64,000 nt of DNA from JAGTVG01 sp964543195. GTDB taxonomy: Bacteria; Bacteroidota; Bacteroidia; Cytophagales; Cyclobacteriaceae. The stretch lies in NCBI GenBank assembly GCA_964543195.1, contig CAZIXF010000018.1, positions 1-64,000 on the forward strand, read 5' to 3'. Positions 25,575-33,911 of the stretch are shown in pieces; position 1 is the first letter of the stretch, and each line of letters starts with the position of its first letter. Under the pieces are notes generated by a model, which saw nothing but the letters and a program-made list of their open reading frames with translations, was not told the DNA's origin and made no database searches. Position numbers and translations under genes: made by a program.

Positions 25575-26212
25575 GAGTAATCCGATGAGAGGTTTTATGA
25601 GAAGAAGTCACCCTGTAAACTGATTGATGAATAATCCAATTCCAAGAGTCAATATTCAATTAACTTTTAATCTTCAATTCATGTCATTCCAAACATCCCA
25701 AATTGCATAAGAATTTAAAAATGAATAATTGAAATATTGATCATTTCTGAAAATCCCGGGGGTTCATTGGGAATTAATTGAACCCAAATTCATTATTAGA
25801 ATATAAAATATACACGTAACTCTGTGAATATTTGAATATTACAGATCAAAATGAATAATCGGGGTTGAATATTGGCTTATTGTGATTCGAGCATTAAATG
25901 AACCCGTCATTTCATCCTCTGACCTACCGAAATTACCCGCACACCATGATAAACCTCTTTTTCAGCTAATTGTCACGATCCGGTGTTCCCCGGCCGGCAG
26001 GCAGCGTGCTGGCATTCCATCCATCCTTATCTATTCGTTTGGCCACTTCCATCGAATATCCTTTCAGGGAAGGGTTATACGGCAGGGAAAGGGGTCATGG
26101 TTTGTTCCCGGGACAGGCATGGGATCGGACCAGGAGTTATAAGATATGATTTTGTTGGAAGCTCCAAACAGGATAAGAACCGGATTGGACAGATTTTATT
26201 TTGTTAAAACCT
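25575..26212. other. Long non-coding spacer upstream of rplU
   Basis: About 640 bases with no convincing gene; the short open frames here (25882-26207) lack recognisable motifs and overlap one another. The AT-rich part 25600-25870 contains dyads, including GGGTTCA at 25760-25766 paired with TGAACCC at 25779-25785, and an end-sequence related to the dispersed element. Confidence 0.6.
25778..25869 (+). repeat. Short relative or solo end of the dispersed element
   Basis: Bases 25851-25866 (ATGAATAATCGGGGTT) are identical to the right end of the dispersed element. An imperfect inverted copy, TTGAACCCAAATTCATTA, begins at 25778, so the two bound a 92-bp unit whose interior does not resemble the long element. 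Likely a diverged or internally deleted relative; boundaries are approximate. Confidence 0.45.
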
Positions 26213-26243
26213 TTTGTGAGTTTTTAAAAATAATTTACCTTTG
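26213..26243 (+). promoter_or_regulatory. Bacteroidota consensus promoter of rplU-rpmA
   Basis: TTTG at 26213-26216, a 19-base spacer, and TACCTTTG at 26236-26243 match both boxes (-33 TTTG, -7 TAnnTTTG) exactly. Transcription should begin a few bases after the second box, giving a leader of about 20 bases before the rplU ATG. Confidence 0.85.
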
Positions 26244-26267
26244 CAGTCCGTTTGAAAACTTGAATCC

Positions 26268-26579
26268 ATGTACGCAATCGTTGATATAGCAGGAAAGCAA
26301 TATAAAGTCACCAAGGATCAGCAGATCTTCACTGCCCGATTAGATGGAAAATCCGGTGATAAAGTTGAATTCGATCAGGTGCTCCTGGTTGATGACAACG
26401 GAAAGATCAAGGTAGGCTCACCTACTGTAAAGGGAGCTAAGGTGTCCGGAAAAATCGTAGAACATGCCAGAGGTGATAAGGTGATCGTATTCAAGAAAAA
26501 AAGACGAAAAGGATACAGGGTAAAAAATGGTCACCGCCAGGATTATACCAAATTATTGATTGAAGATATTAAAAATTAA
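26268..26579 (+). CDS. rplU: 50S ribosomal protein L21
   Basis: A 103-residue protein of the large ribosomal subunit that binds 23S rRNA near L20. The family start MYAIVDIAGKQYKVTKDQ, the central VDDNGKIKVGSPTVKGAKV, and the RNA-binding FKKKRRKGYRVKNGHRQDYT are all present at normal length. First gene of the rplU-rpmA operon behind an exact consensus promoter; the L27 gene follows after 5 bases. Confidence 0.98.
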   Translation: MYAIVDIAGKQYKVTKDQQIFTARLDGKSGDKVEFDQVLLVDDNGKIKVGSPTVKGAKVSGKIVEHARGDKVIVFKKKRRKGYRVKNGHRQDYTKLLIEDIKN

Positions 26580-26584
26580 ATGAT

Positions 26585-26845
26585 ATGGCACATAAAAAAG
26601 GAGCAGGTAGTACAAGAAACGGCCGGGACTCGGTAAGTAAACGTCTTGGTGTCAAGATATTCGGCGGCCAGGCAGCCAGGGCAGGCAGCATCATTGTGCG
26701 CCAGCGTGGCACAAAACACCATCCCGGCAGCAATGTGGGTATTGGAAAAGACCATACCCTTTTTGCATTGGCTGACGGTGTGGTTGAATTTAAAAAAGGA
26801 AAAAAAGACCGTTCTTTCGTTTCTGTGATCCCTCCGCAGAAATAA
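26585..26845 (+). CDS. rpmA: 50S ribosomal protein L27
   Basis: An 86-residue protein reaching towards the peptidyl-transferase centre. It begins MAHKKGAGSTRNGRDSVSKR, the usual Gly/Lys-rich N-terminal arm with no cleavable extension of the Firmicutes type, followed by GVKIFGGQAARAGSIIVRQR and GIGKDHTLFALADGVVEFKK. Normal length. Second gene of the rplU operon, followed by a strong terminator. Confidence 0.98.
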   Translation: MAHKKGAGSTRNGRDSVSKRLGVKIFGGQAARAGSIIVRQRGTKHHPGSNVGIGKDHTLFALADGVVEFKKGKKDRSFVSVIPPQK

Positions 26846-26871
26846 TGAAAAAAGTATTTATTTTATTAATT

Positions 26872-26900
26872 AGGCTGTCTCAAAAGGACGGCCTTTTTTT
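26872..26900 (+). terminator. Rho-independent terminator of rplU-rpmA
   Basis: AGGCTGTC at 26872-26879 pairs with GGACGGCC plus T at 26887-26894 (8 bp including one G-U), with a 7-base loop, followed by a run of seven T. It lies 26 bases after the rpmA stop. Confidence 0.9.
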
Positions 26901-27064
26901 ATGATTCTTTTTCCCGGTCCACAGAAGACATCGAAAGAGGAACGGTCCGCAGATTTTCGGATAGGGAAAACAATACCATTCACTTAGCGCAGCAACCATC
27001 CCATTCCAGTAATTTGGAATGAACAGGAAGAGCCTGCCATCCAAACATAACTCAAATCATAACG

Positions 27065-27688
27065 TTAAAAAATGCTGGTGTTCAGTACTTTATCGATGAA
27101 TTCCGGCACGACCCGCGGATAGAGGATCACACTGAAAAAGATACCGAACAAGGCTCCATACAAATGGGCATCGTGATTGATGTGTGTGGATGCTTTTTTC
27201 CCCTGGTAATAGGTATAGATCAGGTAAAGGGCTCCAAATATGTAACCCGGTATACAGAAGACCGGAAGAAAAATGCAGATCCGGTTGATTGGATTGAACA
27301 ATATGCTGGCGAAAAGAACAGCACTCACTGCACCGGAAGCTCCCAATGAATTATAATTCGGGTTATCCCTGTGCTTGACTACCGAAGGAATATCGGCCAC
27401 GATCATGCCCACGAAATAAAGTATAAGAAAATAGAAACCGCTCCCGGCACCAAAATATATCTTCAACACATATTCCATATTGCGCCCGAAAAAATACAGG
27501 GTGATCATATTGAAAAGCAGGTGCATCCAGTCGTTATGTATAAACCCTGAAGTGATAAGCCGGTGGTACTGGTTCCTGTGAACCACTGCATAGGGATTGA
27601 GCATCCAGGCATATAGCTTGTCGGTCCGGTTCCAGGCATACAGCGTGGCAACTACATTGACAACGATCAGTATAATGGTAAGCGTCAT
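27065..27688 (-). CDS. Rhomboid family intramembrane serine protease
   Basis: A 207-residue six-helix membrane protease. The catalytic serine is S118 in GASGAVSAVLF and the catalytic histidine H175 in AHLYGALFG; the L1 loop region appears as NQYHRLITSGFIHNDWMHLL. The compact six-helix core has no added cytoplasmic domain. It would cleave substrates within the membrane; targets are unknown. Last gene of a tightly packed five-gene operon, 4 bases after the polyprenyl synthase. Confidence 0.92.
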   Translation of the reverse strand: MTLTIILIVVNVVATLYAWNRTDKLYAWMLNPYAVVHRNQYHRLITSGFIHNDWMHLLFNMITLYFFGRNMEYVLKIYFGAGSGFYFLILYFVGMIVADIPSVVKHRDNPNYNSLGASGAVSAVLFASILFNPINRICIFLPVFCIPGYIFGALYLIYTYYQGKKASTHINHDAHLYGALFGIFFSVILYPRVVPEFIDKVLNTSIF

Positions 27689-27692
27689 AAAT

Positions 27693-28670
27693 TTATTTAT
27701 CTCTGTTGATCATATACGCTGTGAGTATCTTCAAATTTTCCTTTTTATTTTCAGGAATCGAAATTTTTGAGAGGCATTCATAGCCGGCATTGAAGAATCC
27801 GTTCATACGTTCAGTAACGCGCTCCCGTATCCCTACCGAATCGTAGATTTTTTTTACCGCTTCAATTTTTTCCGAATCATTAAATTCTTTTTTCCTGATC
27901 CAGGTTATCAATTCTTCTCTTTCATGACCTTTGGCCAGTTCAAGTGCCTTGATCAAAAGATAGGTTTTCTTGTTGGTCAGGATGTCGCCTCCGACCTGTT
28001 TGCCAAATTTTTCACTATCTGCATACACATCCAGCAGGTCGTCCATCAATTGAAACCCGGTACCGATATTCACGCCATAGTCAAACAGCCAGTTCAGGTC
28101 CGCCCCATCAACTTCTGCCAGAAGCCCCCCCAGCTTCAGGCTGTAACCCAGGAGAACCGCTGTTTTATTTTCGATCATGTGGATATAATCCTCCTCGCTG
28201 ATCGAATCCAAGGTCTCAAAATCCATATCCAGTTGCTGACCTTCACAAACTTTTGCAGCACAATCATTGAATGTGGAAATGACTTCCTTTACGCGGCTGT
28301 TTTCCACCTTCAGCAGAAGATCATATACCCTGACCAGCATCACATCACCGGAAAGAATGGCAATATTATCATTCCATCTTTTATGTACCGTAGCCTGCCC
28401 TCTCCGGAGAGGCGCCTTATCCATGATGTCATCATGCAAGAGGGTAAAATTATGGAATACTTCCACTGCCAGTGCAGGATAAAGGATCTTTTTATGATCG
28501 TCTCTGTACAACCGGTAAGCCAGGACAGTCAGAAGAGGTCTTATCCGCTTTCCTCCTAGACCCAATATGTACTTTATGGGCTGATAGAGATTACACGGTT
28601 CTGTGCCGAAAGATAACTTCCGGATTTCATCGTCTATCTCTCCGATCAATGCTTTTAATTCTTTATTCAT
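27693..28670 (-). CDS. ispB: Polyprenyl synthetase (octaprenyl-diphosphate synthase-like)
   Basis: A 325-residue trans-isoprenyl diphosphate synthase that extends allylic diphosphates with isopentenyl diphosphate to make quinone side chains. First Asp-rich motif LLHDDIMDKAPLRRG (D80, D81, D84), second motif GFQLMDDLLDVYAD (D210, D211, D214), and the substrate site GGKRIRPLL near residue 40. The product chain length cannot be read reliably, so ispB is the best label by similarity. It overlaps the rnr end by 8 bases and is followed by the rhomboid gene after 4 bases. Confidence 0.88.
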   Translation of the reverse strand: MNKELKALIGEIDDEIRKLSFGTEPCNLYQPIKYILGLGGKRIRPLLTVLAYRLYRDDHKKILYPALAVEVFHNFTLLHDDIMDKAPLRRGQATVHKRWNDNIAILSGDVMLVRVYDLLLKVENSRVKEVISTFNDCAAKVCEGQQLDMDFETLDSISEEDYIHMIENKTAVLLGYSLKLGGLLAEVDGADLNWLFDYGVNIGTGFQLMDDLLDVYADSEKFGKQVGGDILTNKKTYLLIKALELAKGHEREELITWIRKKEFNDSEKIEAVKKIYDSVGIRERVTERMNGFFNAGYECLSKISIPENKKENLKILTAYMINRDK

Positions 28671-30807
28671 TTTCAGCCAATGCCAGGTCTATCTGTCTGC
28701 GGTCGATATCCGTTCGCAAAAGTCTTACTCTCACTTCATCGCCTAAAGTATATATTCTTTTATTAAGGCGGCCAATTACCCGCATATTTTTTTCATCGAA
28801 TTCATAATAATCATCCTCAAGTTCGGAAAGTCTGATCATGCCCTCCACCTTGCTTTCTATGATCTCCACATAAATTCCCCATTCTGACACACCGCTGATC
28901 AGTCCGTTAAACTCATCCCCGATTTTATCCATCATATACTCCACCTGCTTGTATTTAATGGAAGCACGTTCGGCATCCACTGCTGTCTTTTCCTTTTCAG
29001 AGCTATGGACGCATTTCTCCTCATATTCTTTTTTAGCAAGGGACTTTCCACCGGAAAGATAATGACCCAGCAAACGATGGACCATCAGGTCGGGATACCT
29101 CCGGATTGGGGAGGTAAAATGCGTATAATGAGAGAAAGCCAGGCCGAAATGGCTTTTTTCCTCGGTAGAATATTTAGCCTTGGCCATGGAACGGATGGCC
29201 AGGTTCTCGAGGATATTCTGTTCGGGTTTTCCTTCTATTTTATCTAAAAGATTATTCAGCGCCTTTGATATGCCATCTCTGCGGAAATTCAACTGATGAC
29301 CGAATTTTTTGGCAAAATTACGGAAGGTTTCAAGTTTTTCCTGATCGGGCTCGTCATGCACCCGGTACACAAACGTTTCAGTGCCGCCGGACTTCTTTTT
29401 ATTGAAAATGAATTCTGCCACCCGTTTATTGGCAAGCAGCATGAAATCCTCGATCATTTTATGGGCATCTTTCCTGATTTTGGGGATGATGTCCAGCGGC
29501 TTTCCCTTTTCATCCAGTTTGAACTTCACTTCCGTAGTCTCAAAATTAATGGATCCGGTCATGAAACGCTCAACCCGTAGTTTCAGTGCCAGCTCATTGA
29601 GCAGTGTGAGTTCTTTCGAAAATTCTCCACGGAATGATTCTATTCGTTCCTGGGCCTCTTCGTAGCTGAATCTTCTGTCGGAATGGATTATAGTCTTGCC
29701 GAACCACTCCTTATGGATATGCGCTTCCTGATCCATTTCGAAGATAGCCGAAAATGTGAGCTTATCCTCCTTGGGCCTCAGCGAACAGAGATTATTGGAT
29801 AACCGTTCAGGAAGCATGGGGATTGTCCGGTCGACGAGATAAACGGAGGTGGCCCGCCGGTAGGCTTCCTGATCAACGATCGAATCATTTTGAACGTAAT
29901 GCGAGACATCAGCAATATGTACGCCCACCTCGTACCGCCCGTTACCAAGATTTTTCAATGACAGGGCATCATCAAAATCCTTGGCATCCTCCGGGTCGAT
30001 GGTAAACGTAGTTACTTTCCTGTAATCCTTCCGGCGTTTAATTTCCTCGTTGGTGATCTTCTCGGGTATCTTTTCCGATTGCTTTTTAACCGGGGCCGGG
30101 AAATCAAAAGGCAATCCGAATTCAGCAATTATGGAATGCATCTCCGCCTCGTGATCACCGGCCGGACCAAGAATATCGATTATTTCACCGATAGGATTTT
30201 TATCTCTTTCATTCCATTCTTTGAGCCTTACGATGACCTTATCGTTATTTTTAGCTTTGTTGATATCCTCAGGCCGGATGAAAAAATCGAAATGCATCTT
30301 TTTGAAATCAGGAACCACAAAGGCATAATTATCACTCAATTCCACCCTTCCCACAAACTCGAGCCGGTTCCTTTGAATAATTTCCGTTACAAATCCTACC
30401 GGATGCCCGCTTTTATTAATGGAGGAGACTTTCAGCTTCACGATATCATCATCCATTGCATTTTTAAGGTCATCGGTCCTTACATAGATATCTTTATCGA
30501 ATTCATCGGTGATAATGTAAGCAAATTTGGGATTAACATAATCCACTTTACCTACGATATCCCCGGACCGGACGCCGATGCTGAATTTCCCACCTTCTTT
30601 CAATACAATGGCTTCTTCCTTCAGTAAATCCAGCAAAGCACCCTCCAGGTTATTTTTAAGATGTTTCTGCTTAATGTTCAGCTTTCTGATCAGTTGCCTG
30701 GCAGAATAAGTTTTTTTGGGGTTCTTTTCCAGAAAGGCCACCACCTGTTTTTTGAGGTTTTTTACTTTTTTATCCGATTTAGAATTTTTTATTTTCTTTT
30801 TTTTCAT
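28663..30807 (-). CDS. rnr: Ribonuclease R
   Basis: A 714-residue 3'-5' exoribonuclease of the RNB family that degrades structured RNA, including rRNA and tmRNA-tagged mRNA. The N-terminal Lys-rich tail and winged-helix segment (KTYSARQLIRKLNIKQKHLK) precede two cold-shock domains (GDIVGKVDYVNPKFAYIITD). The catalytic RNB motif is FTIDPEDAKDFDDALSL near residue 270, with the conserved Asp residues binding Mg2+, then YRRATSVYLVDRTIPMLPER and THFTSPIRRYPDLMVHRLLG. A C-terminal S1 domain (GVSEWGIYVEIIESKVEGMI) ends the protein. It overlaps the ABC gene by 4 bases upstream and the prenyl synthase by 8 downstream. Confidence 0.96.
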   Translation of the reverse strand: MKKKKIKNSKSDKKVKNLKKQVVAFLEKNPKKTYSARQLIRKLNIKQKHLKNNLEGALLDLLKEEAIVLKEGGKFSIGVRSGDIVGKVDYVNPKFAYIITDEFDKDIYVRTDDLKNAMDDDIVKLKVSSINKSGHPVGFVTEIIQRNRLEFVGRVELSDNYAFVVPDFKKMHFDFFIRPEDINKAKNNDKVIVRLKEWNERDKNPIGEIIDILGPAGDHEAEMHSIIAEFGLPFDFPAPVKKQSEKIPEKITNEEIKRRKDYRKVTTFTIDPEDAKDFDDALSLKNLGNGRYEVGVHIADVSHYVQNDSIVDQEAYRRATSVYLVDRTIPMLPERLSNNLCSLRPKEDKLTFSAIFEMDQEAHIHKEWFGKTIIHSDRRFSYEEAQERIESFRGEFSKELTLLNELALKLRVERFMTGSINFETTEVKFKLDEKGKPLDIIPKIRKDAHKMIEDFMLLANKRVAEFIFNKKKSGGTETFVYRVHDEPDQEKLETFRNFAKKFGHQLNFRRDGISKALNNLLDKIEGKPEQNILENLAIRSMAKAKYSTEEKSHFGLAFSHYTHFTSPIRRYPDLMVHRLLGHYLSGGKSLAKKEYEEKCVHSSEKEKTAVDAERASIKYKQVEYMMDKIGDEFNGLISGVSEWGIYVEIIESKVEGMIRLSELEDDYYEFDEKNMRVIGRLNKRIYTLGDEVRVRLLRTDIDRRQIDLALAENE

Positions 30808-32648
30808 TTTTTTGACTTAATTTCATCTCGTATTTTACGGGCCGTATTGAGTAACCTTCTCCTCAACATACTTTTTCGTATATCTTCAGGATCCCCTTTA
30901 GGTATGGCATCCACAAGATTTTTTGTATACGGCATCCGGGGTTTCAGATACAGATCTTCAGGAAAACCCATCTCAATAAACCTGCCGTCTTTCATCACGA
31001 ATATACGGTCCGCCATAAATTTAACTACTGAAAGATCATGAGAAATAAAAATATATGTGAAATTAAAATCTTTCTTTAACTGATTTAACAGGTTCAATAC
31101 CTGGGCCTGCACAGATACATCCAGTGCTGAAACAGATTCATCGAGTATGATAAACCTTGGATTCAGCGATAAGGTTCTGGCAATACAAATTCGCTGTTTC
31201 TGACCTCCTGAAAATTCATGAGGATATTTGTTATAAGTGCTCTCATCCAGTCCTACTTTTTTCAACAGCTCAAACACTGCTTTTTTTCTTGCTGAAGAAT
31301 TGTGCAACCCATGTACCTTCATTGGCTCGAGGATCGAATCACCCACGGTCTGTCTGGGATTCAGTGAACTGAAAGGATCCTGAAAAATAATCTGTATGGA
31401 TCTGCGCATCCGTCGCAGGTCACCGGAAGTAATCTTTGCAAAATCCGTCCCTTCAAAAATGATCTGGCCGGCAGTAGGTTCGATCAATCCCGTAAGCATA
31501 CGAACCAGGGTAGTTTTTCCACAACCGGATTCACCTACGAGACCAATCGTTTCACCCGGATAAACTTCAAAGGATACATCATCCACCGCCTTGACATAAT
31601 CAACTATCCTGCCGAAAATCTTTTTCTTGAGTGGATAATATTTTTTAAGCCCATTTACTTTCAGAATCGGCCCTCCCTTCAATACACTCAACCTCCTGTA
31701 AATCAGTTCTTCCTTACTTTCAACATTCAACAACAACGCTTCCCCTACTGAATTATATTTATTATGAGTCCCATTCCCGGTTTTCTCCTCCATAAAATCT
31801 GAAACCGTAGGCAGAACTTTCAGTTTCAGGTCGAGACGGGGGCGGCAGGCCAGAAGACCTTTTGTATAAGGATGCTTCGGGTCCGAAAACACTTCCCATA
31901 CCGTACCCTGCTCAACAATCCTGCCCTGGTACATAACCAGTACACGTTCCGCTATATCTGCGATTACACCCAAGTCGTGGGTAATAAATAACACCGAACT
32001 GTTGAAATCCTCCCTGAGATTTTTAATCAGTTGTAAAATGTTCGCCTGAACGGTTACATCCAGCGCCGTGGTGGGTTCATCAGCAATGATCAACCGGGGA
32101 TAACAGGCCAGGGCCATCGCAATCATTACCCGTTGTTTCTGACCTCCTGAAAGATTATGTGGATAGGTATGATAAACCGTATCCGGCCTGGGCAGTTTTA
32201 CTTTCTGAAGCAACGCCATTACCCGGTTCTTTGCTTCTTTTAGGGAAATATTTTCATGAATCCGGACCACTTCACTTATCTGGTCGCCACAGGTATATAC
32301 CGGATTCAGTGAAGTCATGGGTTCCTGGAATATCATCGAGATCTCATTTCCCCTTATCTTTCTCATCTGTTTCTCAGGCAATCCGATCAGATCCTGCGAG
32401 CCATAGAGATCAGAATTGAACATTACCTTTCCACTGTCAACGGAACCAGGCGGACGGGGTATCAGATTCATGATCGATAGAGCCGTCACCGATTTCCCGG
32501 ATCCAGATTCACCCACAATCCCTACTGTTTCTCCTTTATTAACAGAAAAGCTGATCCCGTCAACGGCCTTAATCCAGGTTTCCCCGGTTTTGAATTGGAT
32601 CCTCAGGTCTTCTATGGATAATAATCTATCGTCCTTTCCGGCTGGCAT
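30804..32648 (-). CDS. Dipeptide-type ABC transporter ATP-binding protein with two fused ATPase domains
   Basis: A 614-residue protein carrying two complete nucleotide-binding domains in one chain, like YejF/GsiA. Domain 1: Walker A GESGSGKSVTALSI near 43, signature LSGGQKQRVMIAMAL near 167, Walker B LIIADEPTTALDVTVQ. Domain 2: Walker A GESGCGKTTLVRML near 372, signature FSGGQKQRICIARTL near 482, Walker B FIILDESVSALDVSVQAQVL. Each domain ends with the oligopeptide-family C-terminal region (PYTKGLLACRPR; PYTKNLVDAIPKG). It should power import of peptides or similar solutes, but no permease or binding-protein gene lies next to it. It overlaps rnr by 4 bases. Confidence 0.93.
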   Translation of the reverse strand: MPAGKDDRLLSIEDLRIQFKTGETWIKAVDGISFSVNKGETVGIVGESGSGKSVTALSIMNLIPRPPGSVDSGKVMFNSDLYGSQDLIGLPEKQMRKIRGNEISMIFQEPMTSLNPVYTCGDQISEVVRIHENISLKEAKNRVMALLQKVKLPRPDTVYHTYPHNLSGGQKQRVMIAMALACYPRLIIADEPTTALDVTVQANILQLIKNLREDFNSSVLFITHDLGVIADIAERVLVMYQGRIVEQGTVWEVFSDPKHPYTKGLLACRPRLDLKLKVLPTVSDFMEEKTGNGTHNKYNSVGEALLLNVESKEELIYRRLSVLKGGPILKVNGLKKYYPLKKKIFGRIVDYVKAVDDVSFEVYPGETIGLVGESGCGKTTLVRMLTGLIEPTAGQIIFEGTDFAKITSGDLRRMRRSIQIIFQDPFSSLNPRQTVGDSILEPMKVHGLHNSSARKKAVFELLKKVGLDESTYNKYPHEFSGGQKQRICIARTLSLNPRFIILDESVSALDVSVQAQVLNLLNQLKKDFNFTYIFISHDLSVVKFMADRIFVMKDGRFIEMGFPEDLYLKPRMPYTKNLVDAIPKGDPEDIRKSMLRRRLLNTARKIRDEIKSKK

Positions 32649-32663
32649 GATGGTAGATTAAAA

Positions 32664-33380
32664 TTAAATAAACGTAACCTGGTCAGTGGGAATGGCGTTC
32701 ATCATCACCATTTTTAAATAAAGATTGGCCGTAACCAGGACATCCTGTTTGCAGTAGTGGGTAATTTTTTCGATATCATCTTCTTCATAATAAACCTTAC
32801 TGACCATACTTCCATCCATATCCGTTTTGCTCGAGCCGATACCGAATAGAGAAGCAAGCAGATCGAGGGGAGTATAACTTTTTCTATCCCCGAAACGCCA
32901 CATATCCATCGTATCGAGATGGGGTATCTCCCATGGTTTTTTACCACCTAGCTGCAGGACCGCAGGAATTTCCAGCCCATTGATCAGATATCGCCGGCTG
33001 AGATAAGGAAAATCGAATTCCTTCCCGTTATGAGCACAAAGAAACAGGTTTTCAGGATCCAGCTTTTTATTGAGAAGTAACCTGAATTCTTCCAGAATCC
33101 TGACTTCATCCCTGCCTGAAAAGGCAGTGATCCTCAAACCCGGCTGCTGATCTTTATTCCTGGTAAAAATACCGACACCGACACAAACTATCTTGCCGAA
33201 TTCGGCATAAATAGCCGCTCTTTCCTTGTATAATACTTCCGGGGGAAGGTTTTCTTCATTTTTCAGGTGCGAGGCTTTCCGGTCCCAGAGTTTTCTGAAC
33301 CGCTCATCCATTTCCTCATAACTTTTAAAAGCAGATACGGTTTCAATGTCCAGTACCAGGATATTTTTAAGATCGATCAA
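32664..33380 (-). CDS. Predicted 3'-5' exonuclease (PolB-like exonuclease fold)
   Basis: A 238-residue DEDD-type exonuclease. Exo I is VLDIETVSAFKSYEEMD (D11, E13), Exo II is LCAHNGKEFDFPYLSRRYL, and Exo III is YCKQDVLVTANLYLKMV with the final acidic pair. The middle region NIL...LDTMDMWRFGD is typical of the family annotated as PolB-like exonuclease 2, which acts on DNA repair or processing intermediates; the natural substrate is unknown. It is the first gene of the operon leading to the ABC, RNase R, prenyl synthase and rhomboid genes (15-base gap to the next). Confidence 0.85.
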   Translation of the reverse strand: MIDLKNILVLDIETVSAFKSYEEMDERFRKLWDRKASHLKNEENLPPEVLYKERAAIYAEFGKIVCVGVGIFTRNKDQQPGLRITAFSGRDEVRILEEFRLLLNKKLDPENLFLCAHNGKEFDFPYLSRRYLINGLEIPAVLQLGGKKPWEIPHLDTMDMWRFGDRKSYTPLDLLASLFGIGSSKTDMDGSMVSKVYYEEDDIEKITHYCKQDVLVTANLYLKMVMMNAIPTDQVTFI

Positions 33381-33535
33381 TAGTGAAAGAGATTCCGGTA
33401 TTTTCTCAATTTATGTAGAAATTATATTGACTAAATATATAAATAAATTCAAAAAAAATTCAGTGCTTGGCTTTATTATTGAACATCAGATAGACAATAT
33501 GGAACATTACGCTCCATTGGTTTTCTAACTGATCA

Positions 33536-33769
33536 TAACCCGAAAAATTCATAAATTTTTCGCCCGAAGGGCCGATTAAGCGCAATTTCTTGATAATCAA
33601 AGAATTATATAGGGTTTTGAAATTCTTATACTTAATCAAATAGCCCAGAAACAGGCTACTGAATTGCGCTTATCAGGGGTTAATCCCTTTTTGTAACTAC
33701 CAGATAATAAATATTTTAAATAGTAAAAACGGTTTATTTTGAGAATGGTTTATGAATAATCGGGGTTAA
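33536..33769 (+). repeat. Dispersed ~235-bp element, copy 3 (complete)
   Basis: Complete copy with the same orientation, inverted ends and hairpins as at 13978. Differences from copy 2 are the last loop base of the first hairpin (A instead of C), C instead of A after CAATTT, C instead of T in the loop of the TAGCC hairpin, A instead of T in ACCTGATA, and ATAA instead of TTAA at the left tip. It lies between two minus-strand genes, in the space upstream of the exonuclease operon. Confidence 0.93.
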
Positions 33770-33834
33770 TAAATTAATGAACCGGATACCGGACCGGTTG
33801 TACTATGATACACTGTTTTCAGAGTTCCGGTATA

Positions 33835-33872
33835 TTTAAAGGTATTATCAAGAATTACCTTTAAAGGTATTA
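33835..33872. repeat. Compact inverted and direct repeat downstream of the M23 gene
   Basis: TTTAAAGGTATTA occurs at 33835-33847 and again at 33860-33872, and TACCTTTAAA at 33856-33865 is the perfect inverse of the first ten bases. The 10-bp dyad could be an operator or a weak hairpin after the M23 gene; no T-run follows on that strand. Confidence 0.45.
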
Positions 33873-33911
33873 GATCTTGCTCACGATTCGATAAATAGGG
33901 ACTGCTTCTAT

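Noticed and set aside
25882..26207. Two overlapping short frames in the spacer before rplU.
   Set aside because: They occupy different frames of the same bases, begin in AT-rich sequence and have no motifs; one reading (YPFREGLYGRERGHG) looked slightly protein-like but not enough to call a gene.
26872..26894. GGCTGTCTCAAAAGG in the rpmA terminator resembles the ends of the MITE-like unit at 56292.
   Set aside because: The stem, loop and T-run explain it fully as a terminator; no partner end lies nearby.
27924..28559. A long plus-strand reading frame opposite the polyprenyl synthase gene.
   Set aside because: It lies entirely within the antisense of a well-supported gene with two Asp-rich motifs and shows no motifs of its own.
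30079..30627. A 182-codon plus-strand frame opposite RNase R.
   Set aside because: Antisense to the confident rnr gene; translation lacks domain patterns.
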